A DNA stretch of 64,000 nucleotides, from positions 7,006,001-7,070,000 of the forward strand of contig NZ_CP133771.1 in NCBI RefSeq assembly GCF_031348265.1. The letters run 5' to 3'. Origin of the DNA: Streptomyces collinus. Lineage in GTDB: Bacteria; Actinomycetota; Actinomycetes; Streptomycetales; Streptomycetaceae. This document shows positions 57,601 through 64,000 of this stretch, piece after piece; position 1 is the stretch's first letter, and every line of letters begins with the position of its first letter. The notes beneath the pieces were generated by a model, which searched no databases, had not been told where the DNA came from, and was given only the letters and a program-made list of their open reading frames with translations. Both the position numbers and the translations under genes were made by a program.

Positions 57601-58367
57601 ACCGGGTCCGGCCGGTCCAGGGCGGCGACGAGGCGTTCGAGCGCCGGCAGGACCCGTTCGGCGAAGCCGTTGCCGCTGTCCAGTTCCGTGCCGAGGCGGG
57701 CGCTGCGGGCCGACATCGCGTGGTACGGGATCTCCAGGTAGCGCACCGGGCGGCCGTAGAGCCGCGCGAAGCTCGGTCCGACCCGGTCGCGGGCGATGCG
57801 CAGCTGGTCCTCGTGCGACCAGTCGGTCTGCAGGGCCAGGGCGATGACGTCCAGGGGGCGTTCGGCGTGCCGCAGGATGCCCCAGGCCAGCGCGGCGGCG
57901 TCCTCGATGAACGAGGAGTCGGCGGTGAAACAGACCACGAGCAGGTCCGGCAGCCGTGCCAGCTGTGCGGTCTGCTCCTCGGTACGGGGCAGCGGCGCGT
58001 CGATCAGGACGTCGTCGTAGCCCGCGAAGGCGGGATGGTCCGGGCCCGCCCCGGAGACCGCGGACAGCGGATCCGGGCCCTTCAGGGTCGCCAGCCCGAT
58101 GGGACGGGCCGCGCCGGCGGGATACCACTCCTCCACGGAGGGGCCGCCCTCCTCGTCCGGCAGCAACGCGGTGGCCGGGGTGACCGAACGGACGTAGTGC
58201 CGGGTGCGCACATCGGCGTTACGGCCGTCGAGCACGAGCACCCTGCGGCCCGAACGGGCCAGCAGCACGGCCGTGTTGAGCAGGGTCGTCGTCTGACCGA
58301 TGTCCTCCGCCGTGGAGCAGAACGCGGTCACACGGGGGCGGGAGATCCGGCCGTCCGCCTCAGACAT
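54693..58367 (-). CDS. FxsT-type multidomain protein: ParA-like, TIR-like, NB-ARC and TPR
   Basis: The product of about 1224 residues starts at ATG 58367 behind GGAG. It resembles the tetratricopeptide protein of FxSxx-COOH systems. Parts in order: a ParA/MinD-like domain (about 10-250), whose P-loop site reads AEDIGQTT and lacks the lysine; a TIR-like segment (about 258-345, TLVHTSRHAVWADWIEAQL); an NB-ARC ATPase (about 397-640) with intact GAPGVGKS at 427-434 and LLVCDELDD; a winged-helix-like part; and TPRs (about 860-1200). Typical FxsT proteins keep a KGGTGRT-type first P-loop. It is likely a signal-sensing STAND switch. Gene order: FxsA-like peptide, this, unknown protein. Confidence 0.8.
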   Translation of the reverse strand: MSEADGRISRPRVTAFCSTAEDIGQTTTLLNTAVLLARSGRRVLVLDGRNADVRTRHYVRSVTPATALLPDEEGGPSVEEWYPAGAARPIGLATLKGPDPLSAVSGAGPDHPAFAGYDDVLIDAPLPRTEEQTAQLARLPDLLVVCFTADSSFIEDAAALAWGILRHAERPLDVIALALQTDWSHEDQLRIARDRVGPSFARLYGRPVRYLEIPYHAMSARSARLGTELDSGNGFAERVLPALERLVAALDRPDPVAPADVTLVHTSRHAVWADWIEAQLRTLGVEVARRTYSGWRPERPAEDAAVLLLQPTTVRPDEQRALRTLSDPGIRMVLIDGETLPPGFAHHQQIDLRRHDAHRAGELLLRGLSLPVPRRLPCSPHRFPSVPNRTNIAARSVTFVGREDLLDDIREALRGLAGQGRPCLLRGAPGVGKSEALLEFCHRFGGSYDVVWWLRADASENVRASLAALGDALGEPTAQELSGHIRALRARADETGERWLLVCDELDDVALLNEVTDLLPTPSGDCHILLAARAGQGPAPAGAVHVAPFSRGESEALLLTLLPGLKPSHARDVVHRVGPLPLALRLAACWIRAEATRVEERDNLSEAQARHTAVDAFLDAFTDQQQTYGPGAQAGTQILLRMARSSVRHSAAAEAWAHEPAGVAALNWLIDACALITGAGVDLRMLRSRPMRAALAAAGPDHTADGKPVRPADILLVDAALWVLHQHGLLEFDFARPAQPVRQHRVLRDLIVGQLGDAPRIETQLRAVLGADLLGMADGPATPTPEAITRRGRQIQALRLWEDTRPMVQQSLLIHLADLVRSQEEEALKECLRVGRLALRSWTENDCLEHRRLRVLLSDAQHLRGEYEESGALALEVLREYRGNLGLAHPRSLQMAESYAANLGSAGHVADALDEALHAARGMKRLLGPRHGSTERVHRNLAWCYAAAGDYTEGMRLYRQVYEQRRAIGGDDDPAVRDMVPWLAEMHRLLGQDAESYQLLKHGWTPRGTARPAVNRVPITVVAENGLAVSERRLGDPDRAWERDTRALDMAVSMLGEQHMITQRCRFSLAIDHHLLGEHEPAVEYAERCLTALSGRFGPGHPSTHLCRMRLGVHLRGAGRPEEAREAGLAAKRGLEAVLGGRHPWTLASAVALAGTLVTCGAEEEAVELEESAQRGYDHLGLNRHPARAIAAGNLAMTRAGQRGASGSGELPRVRRDIDVELFV

Positions 58368-58435
58368 CTCGGCTCCGCTTCGCTTCGTCGGTGGTGATCG
58401 GACGGGAGGGACGGGCGGTGGGCGGGCTCGGGCGG

Positions 58436-58642
58436 TCACTCCTTCTGCGCCTCACCGCCGCCGGGTTCCTTCTCCTGATTCGTGGTGAACATGACCTGGG
58501 GACGTGACGCTTCGCGCCGCACACGCCGCAAGGCACTCACTATCACGGATTCGGGCAGTGACCGGATTGCGTCGAAGGGTAAATTCGAAAGATCAACCAG
58601 GGGAGAATCCAGCACCTCCCGCGTTTCGGTCTGATCATCCAT
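58436..58642 (-). CDS. FxSxx-COOH-like precursor peptide (FxsA variant)
   Basis: The 67-residue peptide has the FxsA leader pattern: SPLVDLSNLPFDAIRSLPES and VIVSALRRV, a helix shared by these precursors. At the usual FxSxx position it reads FTTNQ, and unlike typical family members it does not end there but continues 14 residues (EKEPGGGEAQKE...). ATG 58642 was chosen over GTG 58681. The stop overlaps a GTG in frame with the TPR gene, so translation may be coupled. It is probably a RiPP substrate, perhaps of the HExxH enzyme transcribed divergently. The absence of a radical-SAM gene in the window is notable. Confidence 0.7.
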   Translation of the reverse strand: MDDQTETREVLDSPLVDLSNLPFDAIRSLPESVIVSALRRVRREASRPQVMFTTNQEKEPGGGEAQKE

Positions 58643-58740
58643 ACGGAGCCCGCCGTCCCGATTGAGTCGAGAATCCGCCACGCGTGGAGGACTGCCGGAC
58701 AGTTGTGGTTCGGCCTCTCAACTCGGCTGCCAAACTGATG

Positions 58741-58786
58741 ACTTGCTGTCAGACTCGAATGAGTCTACCGACAAGTGCGGCACTTG
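58741..58786. promoter_or_regulatory. Nested inverted repeats between FxsA-like peptide and HExxH genes
   Basis: AGACTCGAATGAGTCT (58751-58766) is flanked at equal distance by ACTTG (58741-58745) and CAAGT (58772-58776). The last overlaps CAAGTGCGGCACTTG (58772-58786), a perfect palindrome around one G. TTGCTG (58743) and TACCGA (58766) with a 17-base spacer could be a rightward promoter. It is probably an operator for both divergent transcripts. Confidence 0.55.
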
Positions 58787-58866
58787 GGGCGGTCCTCGGA
58801 TCGTCTCGTACGCCGCAGGAATCCTTCTTGGTCCGGGGCGCAAATTCGTTCGCACACGGGAGCTCC

Positions 58867-58980
58867 ATGGATACCGAAACGGGTGAGCCGGAAGGGGCGC
58901 GCGACGCTCCCGCGAACGGTGGAATGACCCTGCTCCCGGGTTTTGCGAAGGCCCCCGCGCGGCGCCGGGAGCGGACCTGA
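58867..58980 (+). CDS. Possible 37-residue peptide directly before the HExxH gene
   Basis: ATG 58867 follows GGGAG (58858-58862). It encodes 37 residues (MDTETGEPEGARDAPANGGM...) with an acidic first half, then MTLLPGF and a basic tail (ARRRERT). The stop TGA (58978-58980) overlaps the presumed CTG start of the next gene. It could be a second RiPP-like substrate, a leader peptide enabling coupled translation, or the misread start of the enzyme. No homologue is recognised. Confidence 0.45.
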   Translation: MDTETGEPEGARDAPANGGMTLLPGFAKAPARRRERT

Positions 58981-60353
58981 GCCCGGAACACGCGACGGCG
59001 GCCCCGCCCCGGCACCGCCTGGACGGCCGGTTGCTCGCCGCCCTCGCCCGGGGCGGCGGGGGCGCCGCGACCGTGCGGCTGCTCCGGGAGAGCGAGTACA
59101 GCCGCCGGCTGCTGCTGCTCAGGGCCACGCTGGACCGGGCCGGGGAACACGGCGGGGACACGGCGTGCGGTGTGAACCGGCTGTTCGGCGTGCTCACCGA
59201 CGCCTGGCGCACGGCGCCCGACGTGACCCGGCGCATCGTCGGCCATCCCTCGGTGGGGCCGCGGCTGGTGACGACCTGGCGGACACTGGACGACAGCTCG
59301 CCCGGCGCGCCCGGCCCCCTGCCCCTGGCCTCGGTGGCGGCCGCGGCCGCCACCGCCACCGGCCTGGACGTCTCGATCGGTCTCACCGCCGCCCCGCCGG
59401 GAGTCGTCCTGCCCGGGCTGGGGGCGGTCCGGCTCCCGGACACCGCCCCCGGGTCCGTCCTGCTGCTGCGCGGCGACCGCACGGGCGGTGTCCTCGAAAC
59501 CGGGACGGGCCTGCGCGTCGGCCTGCCGCACGCGGCGGCGCTGGGTGCCGAGCGCCCGGGCTGGTGGCCGCTGCGGGGTGCGACGCCCGGACCGCGGACG
59601 TCGTTCCTGCTCGACGACGTCGACCAGATCGTGGTGGCGGCCGCGGAACGGCCGTACCGGCTGCCGGAGGACGAACTGCGGCTCTGGCGGGCCACGGCCG
59701 CGGGCGCGATGAGGCTGCTGCGGGCCCGGCACGCCGACTACGCCGGGGAACTGGACGCGGGCCTGCGCACACTGACTCCGGTGCCCTTGGCCGGGGGATC
59801 GTCGGCGGGGCACAGCGGCAGCGCGGCCGAGATGTTCGGCGGAGTGACGCTGTCCCGGCCCCTGCACGCCCACGACCTGGCCGAGACGCTGGTCCACGAG
59901 ATGCAGCACAGCAAACTGGCCGCCGTCATGCACCTCGTCGACCTGCTCGCCGAGCCGGGTACGCAGGAGCCGGGAGCGCGGTACTACGCGCCGTGGCGGG
60001 ACGACCCGAGGCCCCTGTACGGCCTGCTGCACGGCACGTACGCCTTCATGTCCGTGGCCCGTTTCTGGTCCCGCGAGGCCGCCTTCCTGTCCGACCCCGC
60101 GGAACGGCACCGGGCTCATGTGCGGTGTGCCCGATGGCGCGAGGCGGCGTCCGAGACCAAGGAGGCGATGCTGGCCGACCCGAGCGCACTGACCGGCACC
60201 GGCCGCCGGTTCGTCGCCGCCATGGGCAAGGCCCTGGCCGAGCTGCGCACCGTGCCGCTGCCCGCGTCCGCCGTCCGGGAAGCACGGAGTCAGGCGGAGG
60301 ACCATCGCGCGCGCTGGGCGGAGCGCAACCGGGCCGCGGCGACGGGGAGCTGA
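58977..60353 (+). CDS. HExxH-motif protein, aKG-HExxH-type peptide beta-hydroxylase family
   Basis: The product of about 458 residues has H307-E308-x-x-H311 (LVHEMQHSKL) and the N-terminal pattern LLAALARGGGGAATVRLLRE typical of HExxH domain proteins found in FxSxx-COOH loci, both alone and fused to FxsB. Such enzymes hydroxylate peptide side chains using 2-oxoglutarate and iron. No ATG, GTG or TTG exists between an in-frame stop at 58884 and TTG 59031; since the conserved N-terminus begins earlier, I take CTG 58977, behind GGGAG and overlapping the preceding stop. Substrate is inferred to be the divergently encoded peptide. Confidence 0.78.
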   Translation: MSPEHATAAPPRHRLDGRLLAALARGGGGAATVRLLRESEYSRRLLLLRATLDRAGEHGGDTACGVNRLFGVLTDAWRTAPDVTRRIVGHPSVGPRLVTTWRTLDDSSPGAPGPLPLASVAAAAATATGLDVSIGLTAAPPGVVLPGLGAVRLPDTAPGSVLLLRGDRTGGVLETGTGLRVGLPHAAALGAERPGWWPLRGATPGPRTSFLLDDVDQIVVAAAERPYRLPEDELRLWRATAAGAMRLLRARHADYAGELDAGLRTLTPVPLAGGSSAGHSGSAAEMFGGVTLSRPLHAHDLAETLVHEMQHSKLAAVMHLVDLLAEPGTQEPGARYYAPWRDDPRPLYGLLHGTYAFMSVARFWSREAAFLSDPAERHRAHVRCARWREAASETKEAMLADPSALTGTGRRFVAAMGKALAELRTVPLPASAVREARSQAEDHRARWAERNRAAATGS

Positions 60354-60360
60354 GGCACCG

Positions 60361-60388
60361 ACACCCCGGCCGCCGGGCCGGCCGGTGT
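60361..60388 (+). terminator. Weak hairpin after the HExxH gene
   Basis: ACACC (60361) and GGTGT (60384-60388) with inner CCGGCC/GGCCGG pairing and a small bulge. It may reduce transcription into the hydrolase gene. Confidence 0.35.
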
Positions 60389-60459
60389 TGGGCGGCGCCG
60401 CGCACGGGGTACAAGTCCCCCCACATCAGGTCGTAGGCCGGGCCATGGGGGTGGTGGGG

Positions 60460-61341
60460 ATGGGAACCGTGGTGCTCGTGCACGGAATCGGGAACCTCGT
60501 ACGGGGCGCGCCTCCGGAGCAGGCCGCGGAACTCAAGGCCGCCGCCGCGGCGGACCGGCTGCGCAAGGGGCTGGACGCGGCCGGACTGTCCCATGTGCCG
60601 CTGCCCGAACTGGTCATGGCGTACTACGCGCACCAGCTCGCCGACGACTACCGCCCCGAACGGCAGTCCGCGGACGCGGCCACCCTGGAGGACCTGACAC
60701 GCGCTCAGGAGGACGAGGCCTGGGAATGGCTGGAGACGGCCGGAGCCGCGCGGCCCCCGGAAGGCCAGGCCGGCATGCTCTCGCCGCTGCGGTGGGCCGT
60801 GAACCGGATCGTGGAACAGCGCGCCGGCGACGCGCGGCCCGCGGCCCGCAAGCGGCTGGCCGAACTGCTGTCGCGCCTGGTGGTGGCCACCCTCCAGGAC
60901 ACCGACGCCTACACCTCACGTCCCGGCCGCCGCAAGGCCGTCCGGGCGACCGTGGCCCAGGCCGTCCGCGACCACGGCGCACGGGTCGTCGTGGCCCACT
61001 CACTGGGCAGCGTGGTCGCGTACGAGACCCTGCACGCCCATCCGGACCTGGAAATCGACCTGTTGCTCACCCTCGGCTCGCCGCTCGGCCTCCCGGCGGT
61101 CATGCGCAAGCTGGACCCCGAACCCACCGCCGGCCGCGGGGCCCGGCCCCCCGGGGTGCGGCACTGGGTGAACATCGCCGACGTGGGCGATCTGGTGGCG
61201 GTGCCGCGCGAGCTGGGCGGTGCCTTCCCCGTCGACGTCCACGCCACCACGGACATCGGCCTCTTCGATCCCCACACCCTCGGCGGCTATCTCGCGGCCG
61301 GGCTGACGGCGGCCGCGCTCGCACCCCACTGCGCGGGCTGA
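60460..61341 (+). CDS. Alpha/beta hydrolase (lipase- or esterase-like)
   Basis: Start ATG 60460 follows GGGGTGGTGGGG; ATG 60445 is possible. The 293-residue protein begins VVLVHGIGNLVRG, the first strand and oxyanion region, and has nucleophile Ser181 in VVAHSLGSVVAYETL. A likely catalytic His is in one of the late segments (VDVHATTDIGLFDPHTLGG). Such small hydrolases accompany caspase/NACHT genes in actinobacterial islands. It lies 58 bases before the caspase gene, so it is probably in the same transcript. Substrate unknown. Confidence 0.78.
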   Translation: MGTVVLVHGIGNLVRGAPPEQAAELKAAAAADRLRKGLDAAGLSHVPLPELVMAYYAHQLADDYRPERQSADAATLEDLTRAQEDEAWEWLETAGAARPPEGQAGMLSPLRWAVNRIVEQRAGDARPAARKRLAELLSRLVVATLQDTDAYTSRPGRRKAVRATVAQAVRDHGARVVVAHSLGSVVAYETLHAHPDLEIDLLLTLGSPLGLPAVMRKLDPEPTAGRGARPPGVRHWVNIADVGDLVAVPRELGGAFPVDVHATTDIGLFDPHTLGGYLAAGLTAAALAPHCAG

Positions 61342-61399
61342 TCCCGGACAGCGGGCGCACGCCCGAGGACTCATGCCGTACGGGAGGGGGAGCACGGCC

Positions 61400-64000
61400 G
61401 TGACAGTGCACGCACTCGTGGTGGGAGCGGGAGGCTTTCCCGCGCGCGTCCCGACCGAGGAGGAAGAGGCCGAGGGGGTGGTTCCGCTCGAACCCCTGCC
61501 CAGCGTGGCCGAGGCCGTGCACGACGTCGCCCACGCGCTCCTGCGGGCCGGGCTCGACGTGACCGGGCCCGTGCTCGACCCGACGCCCGCCGAGTTCCGC
61601 GTCGCGTGGGAGACAGCGCGGGAGCGGGCGGGCCAGGACCCCCTCGTGGTCCACTTCAGCGGCCACGCGCAGACGGTCGGGCCCGTGCTGTACCTGGCGA
61701 TGAGGAACACCACCACGCTCCCCAACGGCATCCGCAGGACCAGCGTGGACGCCGACGAGCTGCTCCGGGACGTCGAACACGAGGACGGCGGGCCGGTGTT
61801 GTTCCTGCTCGACGTGTGCGGCGGCGGCACGGCCCTCACCGCCCAGCTCGCCCAGCGCCTGCTCGGTGTGCAGAGCCGCAACGCCTGGGTGATCGCGGCC
61901 TGCGGCGCCGGGGAGATCACCTACGGAGCGCGCTTCAGCAAGGCGGCCGCGACGGTGATCGACCGCATCGCCCGCGGCACCCTGGACGGCCCTCCGGACC
62001 TGGAACACGTACCCGTGGCCCTGCTGGCGGAGGAGATCGACAAGGAACTGGAACGCGTCGACACCGCCGCGGGCATGCCGAAACAGGACGTGGTCTGCAC
62101 CCGGCACGACGAGGCGTCCGGGCCGCCGGCGCCCTTCCTGCGCAACCGCCGCCACTCCGACGATGCCGAGGAGCAGTTCCGGGCCGAAGCGGTCGCCTCC
62201 CTGCGCCGGTACGCCGAACGGCTGGATCCCCGGCTGGACCTGCACCACTTCGCCGCCCGGGCCGCCGGCACCCCGGACGCGGAGGCCTTCTTCTTCAGCG
62301 GGCGCCGAAGCCAGCTCGAACGCATCGAGGAGTGGCTCGGCGCCCCCCGGCCCCTCCGGCACCGCCTGCTGGCCGTCACCGGCAGACCCGGGGCGGGCAA
62401 GTCCGCGCTCCTCGGCGTGACGGTGTGCACCGTCCATCCCCGGCTGCGGCCCCTGCGCGACCGCCTCGGCCTGCGCGACTTCCGGCCGCCGCCCGACCCG
62501 CGGCTGCTGGCCGTGCACGCCCACCACCTGTCCACCCAGGACGTCGTGGACTCCCTGCACCGGCAGGCACGGGCGCTGCGCCCGCCCCGGCAGCAGAGCG
62601 GGCGCGCACAGCCGCGAGCCGGGGCGCCGCACGCGACCTTCGGGGAACTGGCCGCCGCACTGCGTGCGGTGGGCGACGTCACCGTCGTGGTCGACGCGCT
62701 CGACGAGGCCGACGACCCCGACGGGCTGCTGTGCCACGTACTGCTGCCGCTGACGGGCGAGGACGGTGATCCGGTGCCCGGCTGCCGGGTACTGATCGGC
62801 ACCCGGCTGTGGCCGGACAGCCTGCCCGGCCTGCACGCCGCCCTCACCGGCCACCCCGAGCGGCTCCTCGACCTCGACGCGGAGCAACCCGCGTCGCTGG
62901 CCGAGCACCTCGGCACGTATCTGGGCCGGCTGCTGGACACCGACTACACCACCGACGTGACCGACATGATCGCGTATCGCCTGTCGGGCTCCGCCGAGCA
63001 CGGGGCGTTCCTGACCGCGGCCGTGTACGGCGCGCACCTGCGCCGGCTCTCCCGGGCCGGCACCGTCCTGTCCGGGGCCGAGATCGCCCGGGAACTTCCC
63101 TGCGACCTGCCGGGCATGCTCGACCTGGACCTGCGCACCCTCACGGCCGAACTGCCCTGGACCGAGGCGGTGCTGGCCGTGCTCGCCCGGGCGGCCGGGC
63201 AGGGCATGCCGGCCGGCCTCCTGCACCAGGTGGCTCTCGCGCTGCGGCCCGACGCCCGTGACCGGGCGCTGCCGCCGCGATTGCGGGACACGGCGGAGGT
63301 CCTCGCCGGGGCCCGGTTCTACCTCCGTACCGCCTACGATCCCGGCGCTGACCCGGCCGTGGACGACGGCAAGCTCTACAGCTTCTTCCACCGGGCGCCG
63401 GCCGAGCACCTGGCAGGGCGCACGGACTGCGGCGCCGTGCTGCGCGCCCTGCTGTCGACCGTGCCGGCCGAGGGAGGAGCCCGTGACTGGTCCAGGGCGG
63501 ACCGTTACCTGCGGCGGCACGCGGCCGACCACGCCGTCGAGGCCGGCCCGGACCAGCTGGACGCGCTGCTGGAGGACCCGTCGTACCTGCTGCACGCGGA
63601 CCCGGAACGGCTCGTACGGCATCTGCACCGGGCCCGCGGCCGCCGCGCCCGGATGCGCGCCGACGTCTACCGGCAGACCACCGCCCACCACCCGCTCCGT
63701 CACCTCACGGCCGTCCGGCGCGACCTGCTCGGCCTCGACGCGGCCGTGTGGCGGGACACCGGGCTGTCCGACGCACTGGCCTCCCGGCCGGGCCCGCCCC
63801 CGCCGCCCGCCCGGCCGGTCTGGGCCGTGAGCCGGACCGCGACCCCGGCACGGCTGCAGACCCTCGGTCCGCATGCCGGGCCGGTCTCCCAGGTGCTGCT
63901 CGCCCGGGCGCCGGGCCGCGACGGATCCGGGGAGACGCCCGGCCACGGGGAGTACATGGTCCTCAGCACCGGGGACACCCATTGCACACGGCTGTCGGAC
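61400..64000 (+). CDS. Caspase-like protein with NACHT/STAND ATPase and beginning WD40 region (runs off the window)
   Basis: At least 867 residues are visible and no stop occurs before the edge. The N-terminal caspase-like (C14) domain has H89 (HFSGHA) and C140 (LLDVCGGG) as catalytic dyad. A STAND ATPase follows with Walker A TGRPGAGKS (from about 327) and Walker B VVVDALDEAD (around 432). Helical linkers come next, and the last residues (AGPVSQVLL...MVLSTGDTH) look like the first WD40 blade. This is a signal-activated protease design. GTG 61400 was preferred; ATG 61373 behind GAGGA is in frame. The end is missing. Confidence 0.8.
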   Translation, partial: MTVHALVVGAGGFPARVPTEEEEAEGVVPLEPLPSVAEAVHDVAHALLRAGLDVTGPVLDPTPAEFRVAWETARERAGQDPLVVHFSGHAQTVGPVLYLAMRNTTTLPNGIRRTSVDADELLRDVEHEDGGPVLFLLDVCGGGTALTAQLAQRLLGVQSRNAWVIAACGAGEITYGARFSKAAATVIDRIARGTLDGPPDLEHVPVALLAEEIDKELERVDTAAGMPKQDVVCTRHDEASGPPAPFLRNRRHSDDAEEQFRAEAVASLRRYAERLDPRLDLHHFAARAAGTPDAEAFFFSGRRSQLERIEEWLGAPRPLRHRLLAVTGRPGAGKSALLGVTVCTVHPRLRPLRDRLGLRDFRPPPDPRLLAVHAHHLSTQDVVDSLHRQARALRPPRQQSGRAQPRAGAPHATFGELAAALRAVGDVTVVVDALDEADDPDGLLCHVLLPLTGEDGDPVPGCRVLIGTRLWPDSLPGLHAALTGHPERLLDLDAEQPASLAEHLGTYLGRLLDTDYTTDVTDMIAYRLSGSAEHGAFLTAAVYGAHLRRLSRAGTVLSGAEIARELPCDLPGMLDLDLRTLTAELPWTEAVLAVLARAAGQGMPAGLLHQVALALRPDARDRALPPRLRDTAEVLAGARFYLRTAYDPGADPAVDDGKLYSFFHRAPAEHLAGRTDCGAVLRALLSTVPAEGGARDWSRADRYLRRHAADHAVEAGPDQLDALLEDPSYLLHADPERLVRHLHRARGRRARMRADVYRQTTAHHPLRHLTAVRRDLLGLDAAVWRDTGLSDALASRPGPPPPPARPVWAVSRTATPARLQTLGPHAGPVSQVLLARAPGRDGSGETPGHGEYMVLSTGDTHCTRLSD

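Noticed and set aside
58797..58866. SigR-type promoter (GGAAT...GTT) before the HExxH gene
   Set aside because: The spacing between GGAAT and GTT is about 25 bases instead of 18-19.
61100..63982. Minus-strand open frame of 960 codons
   Set aside because: It is an antisense shadow of the caspase-NACHT gene, common in high-GC DNA, without recognisable domains.

Overview
The window is high-GC actinobacterial chromosome, almost certainly Streptomyces. The evidence is strong third-position G/C bias, GTG/TTG starts with GGAGG-type ribosome sites, an iron box of the DmdR/IdeR type, and typical streptomycete families (DUF2637, DUF3040, DUF4234, AlkA-Ada, PucR, SpoIIAB-like ATPase). No rRNA, tRNA, CRISPR array, IS element or prophage was recognised.

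Layout. 0.2-16.7 kb is ordinary chromosome: a membrane protein joining a sigma-region-4/zinc-finger cytoplasmic part to an outside CBM2, rsgA, an alkylation-repair pair (ada-alkA, ogt), a degenerate PP2C-like protein, poxB, a membrane-anchored XRE regulator, an anti-sigma-type ATPase, DUF2637, and an iron-regulated FhuF-like protein divergent from a GntR regulator. 17.9-26.5 kb is a purine-catabolism locus: a PucR regulator divergent from a xanthine dehydrogenase operon (FAD, 2Fe-2S and molybdopterin subunits), an NCS2/AzgA permease and XdhC. 26.5-35.5 kb is a cell-envelope/carbohydrate segment: polysaccharide deacetylase lipoprotein, GT2 glycosyltransferase, GmhB-type HAD phosphatase, a decayed GT9 pseudogene, DUF3040, pyruvyl transferase, GH43/AbfB arabinofuranosidase, methyltransferase and a LacI remnant. 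35.5-50.1 kb holds AraC, VOC and MFS genes, pntAB, argG (probably leaderless), the mutA-mutB-meaB operon and a cation/proton antiporter.

50.2-64.0 kb is the accessory and most interesting part. Two overlapping P-loop ATPase genes run rightward into a convergent leftward operon of a small FxSxx-COOH-like (FxsA) peptide, a giant ParA/TIR/NB-ARC/TPR protein of the FxsT type and an unknown 324-residue protein. Divergently from the peptide gene run a 37-residue ORF, an HExxH-type peptide hydroxylase homologue, an alpha/beta hydrolase and a caspase-NACHT-WD40 protein cut by the window edge. No radical-SAM FxsB is present in the window. I read this as a variant RiPP/STAND locus, possibly in biological conflict or signalling, in which the peptide would be hydroxylated rather than cyclised. 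The two sides share a 224-base promoter region with nested inverted repeats.
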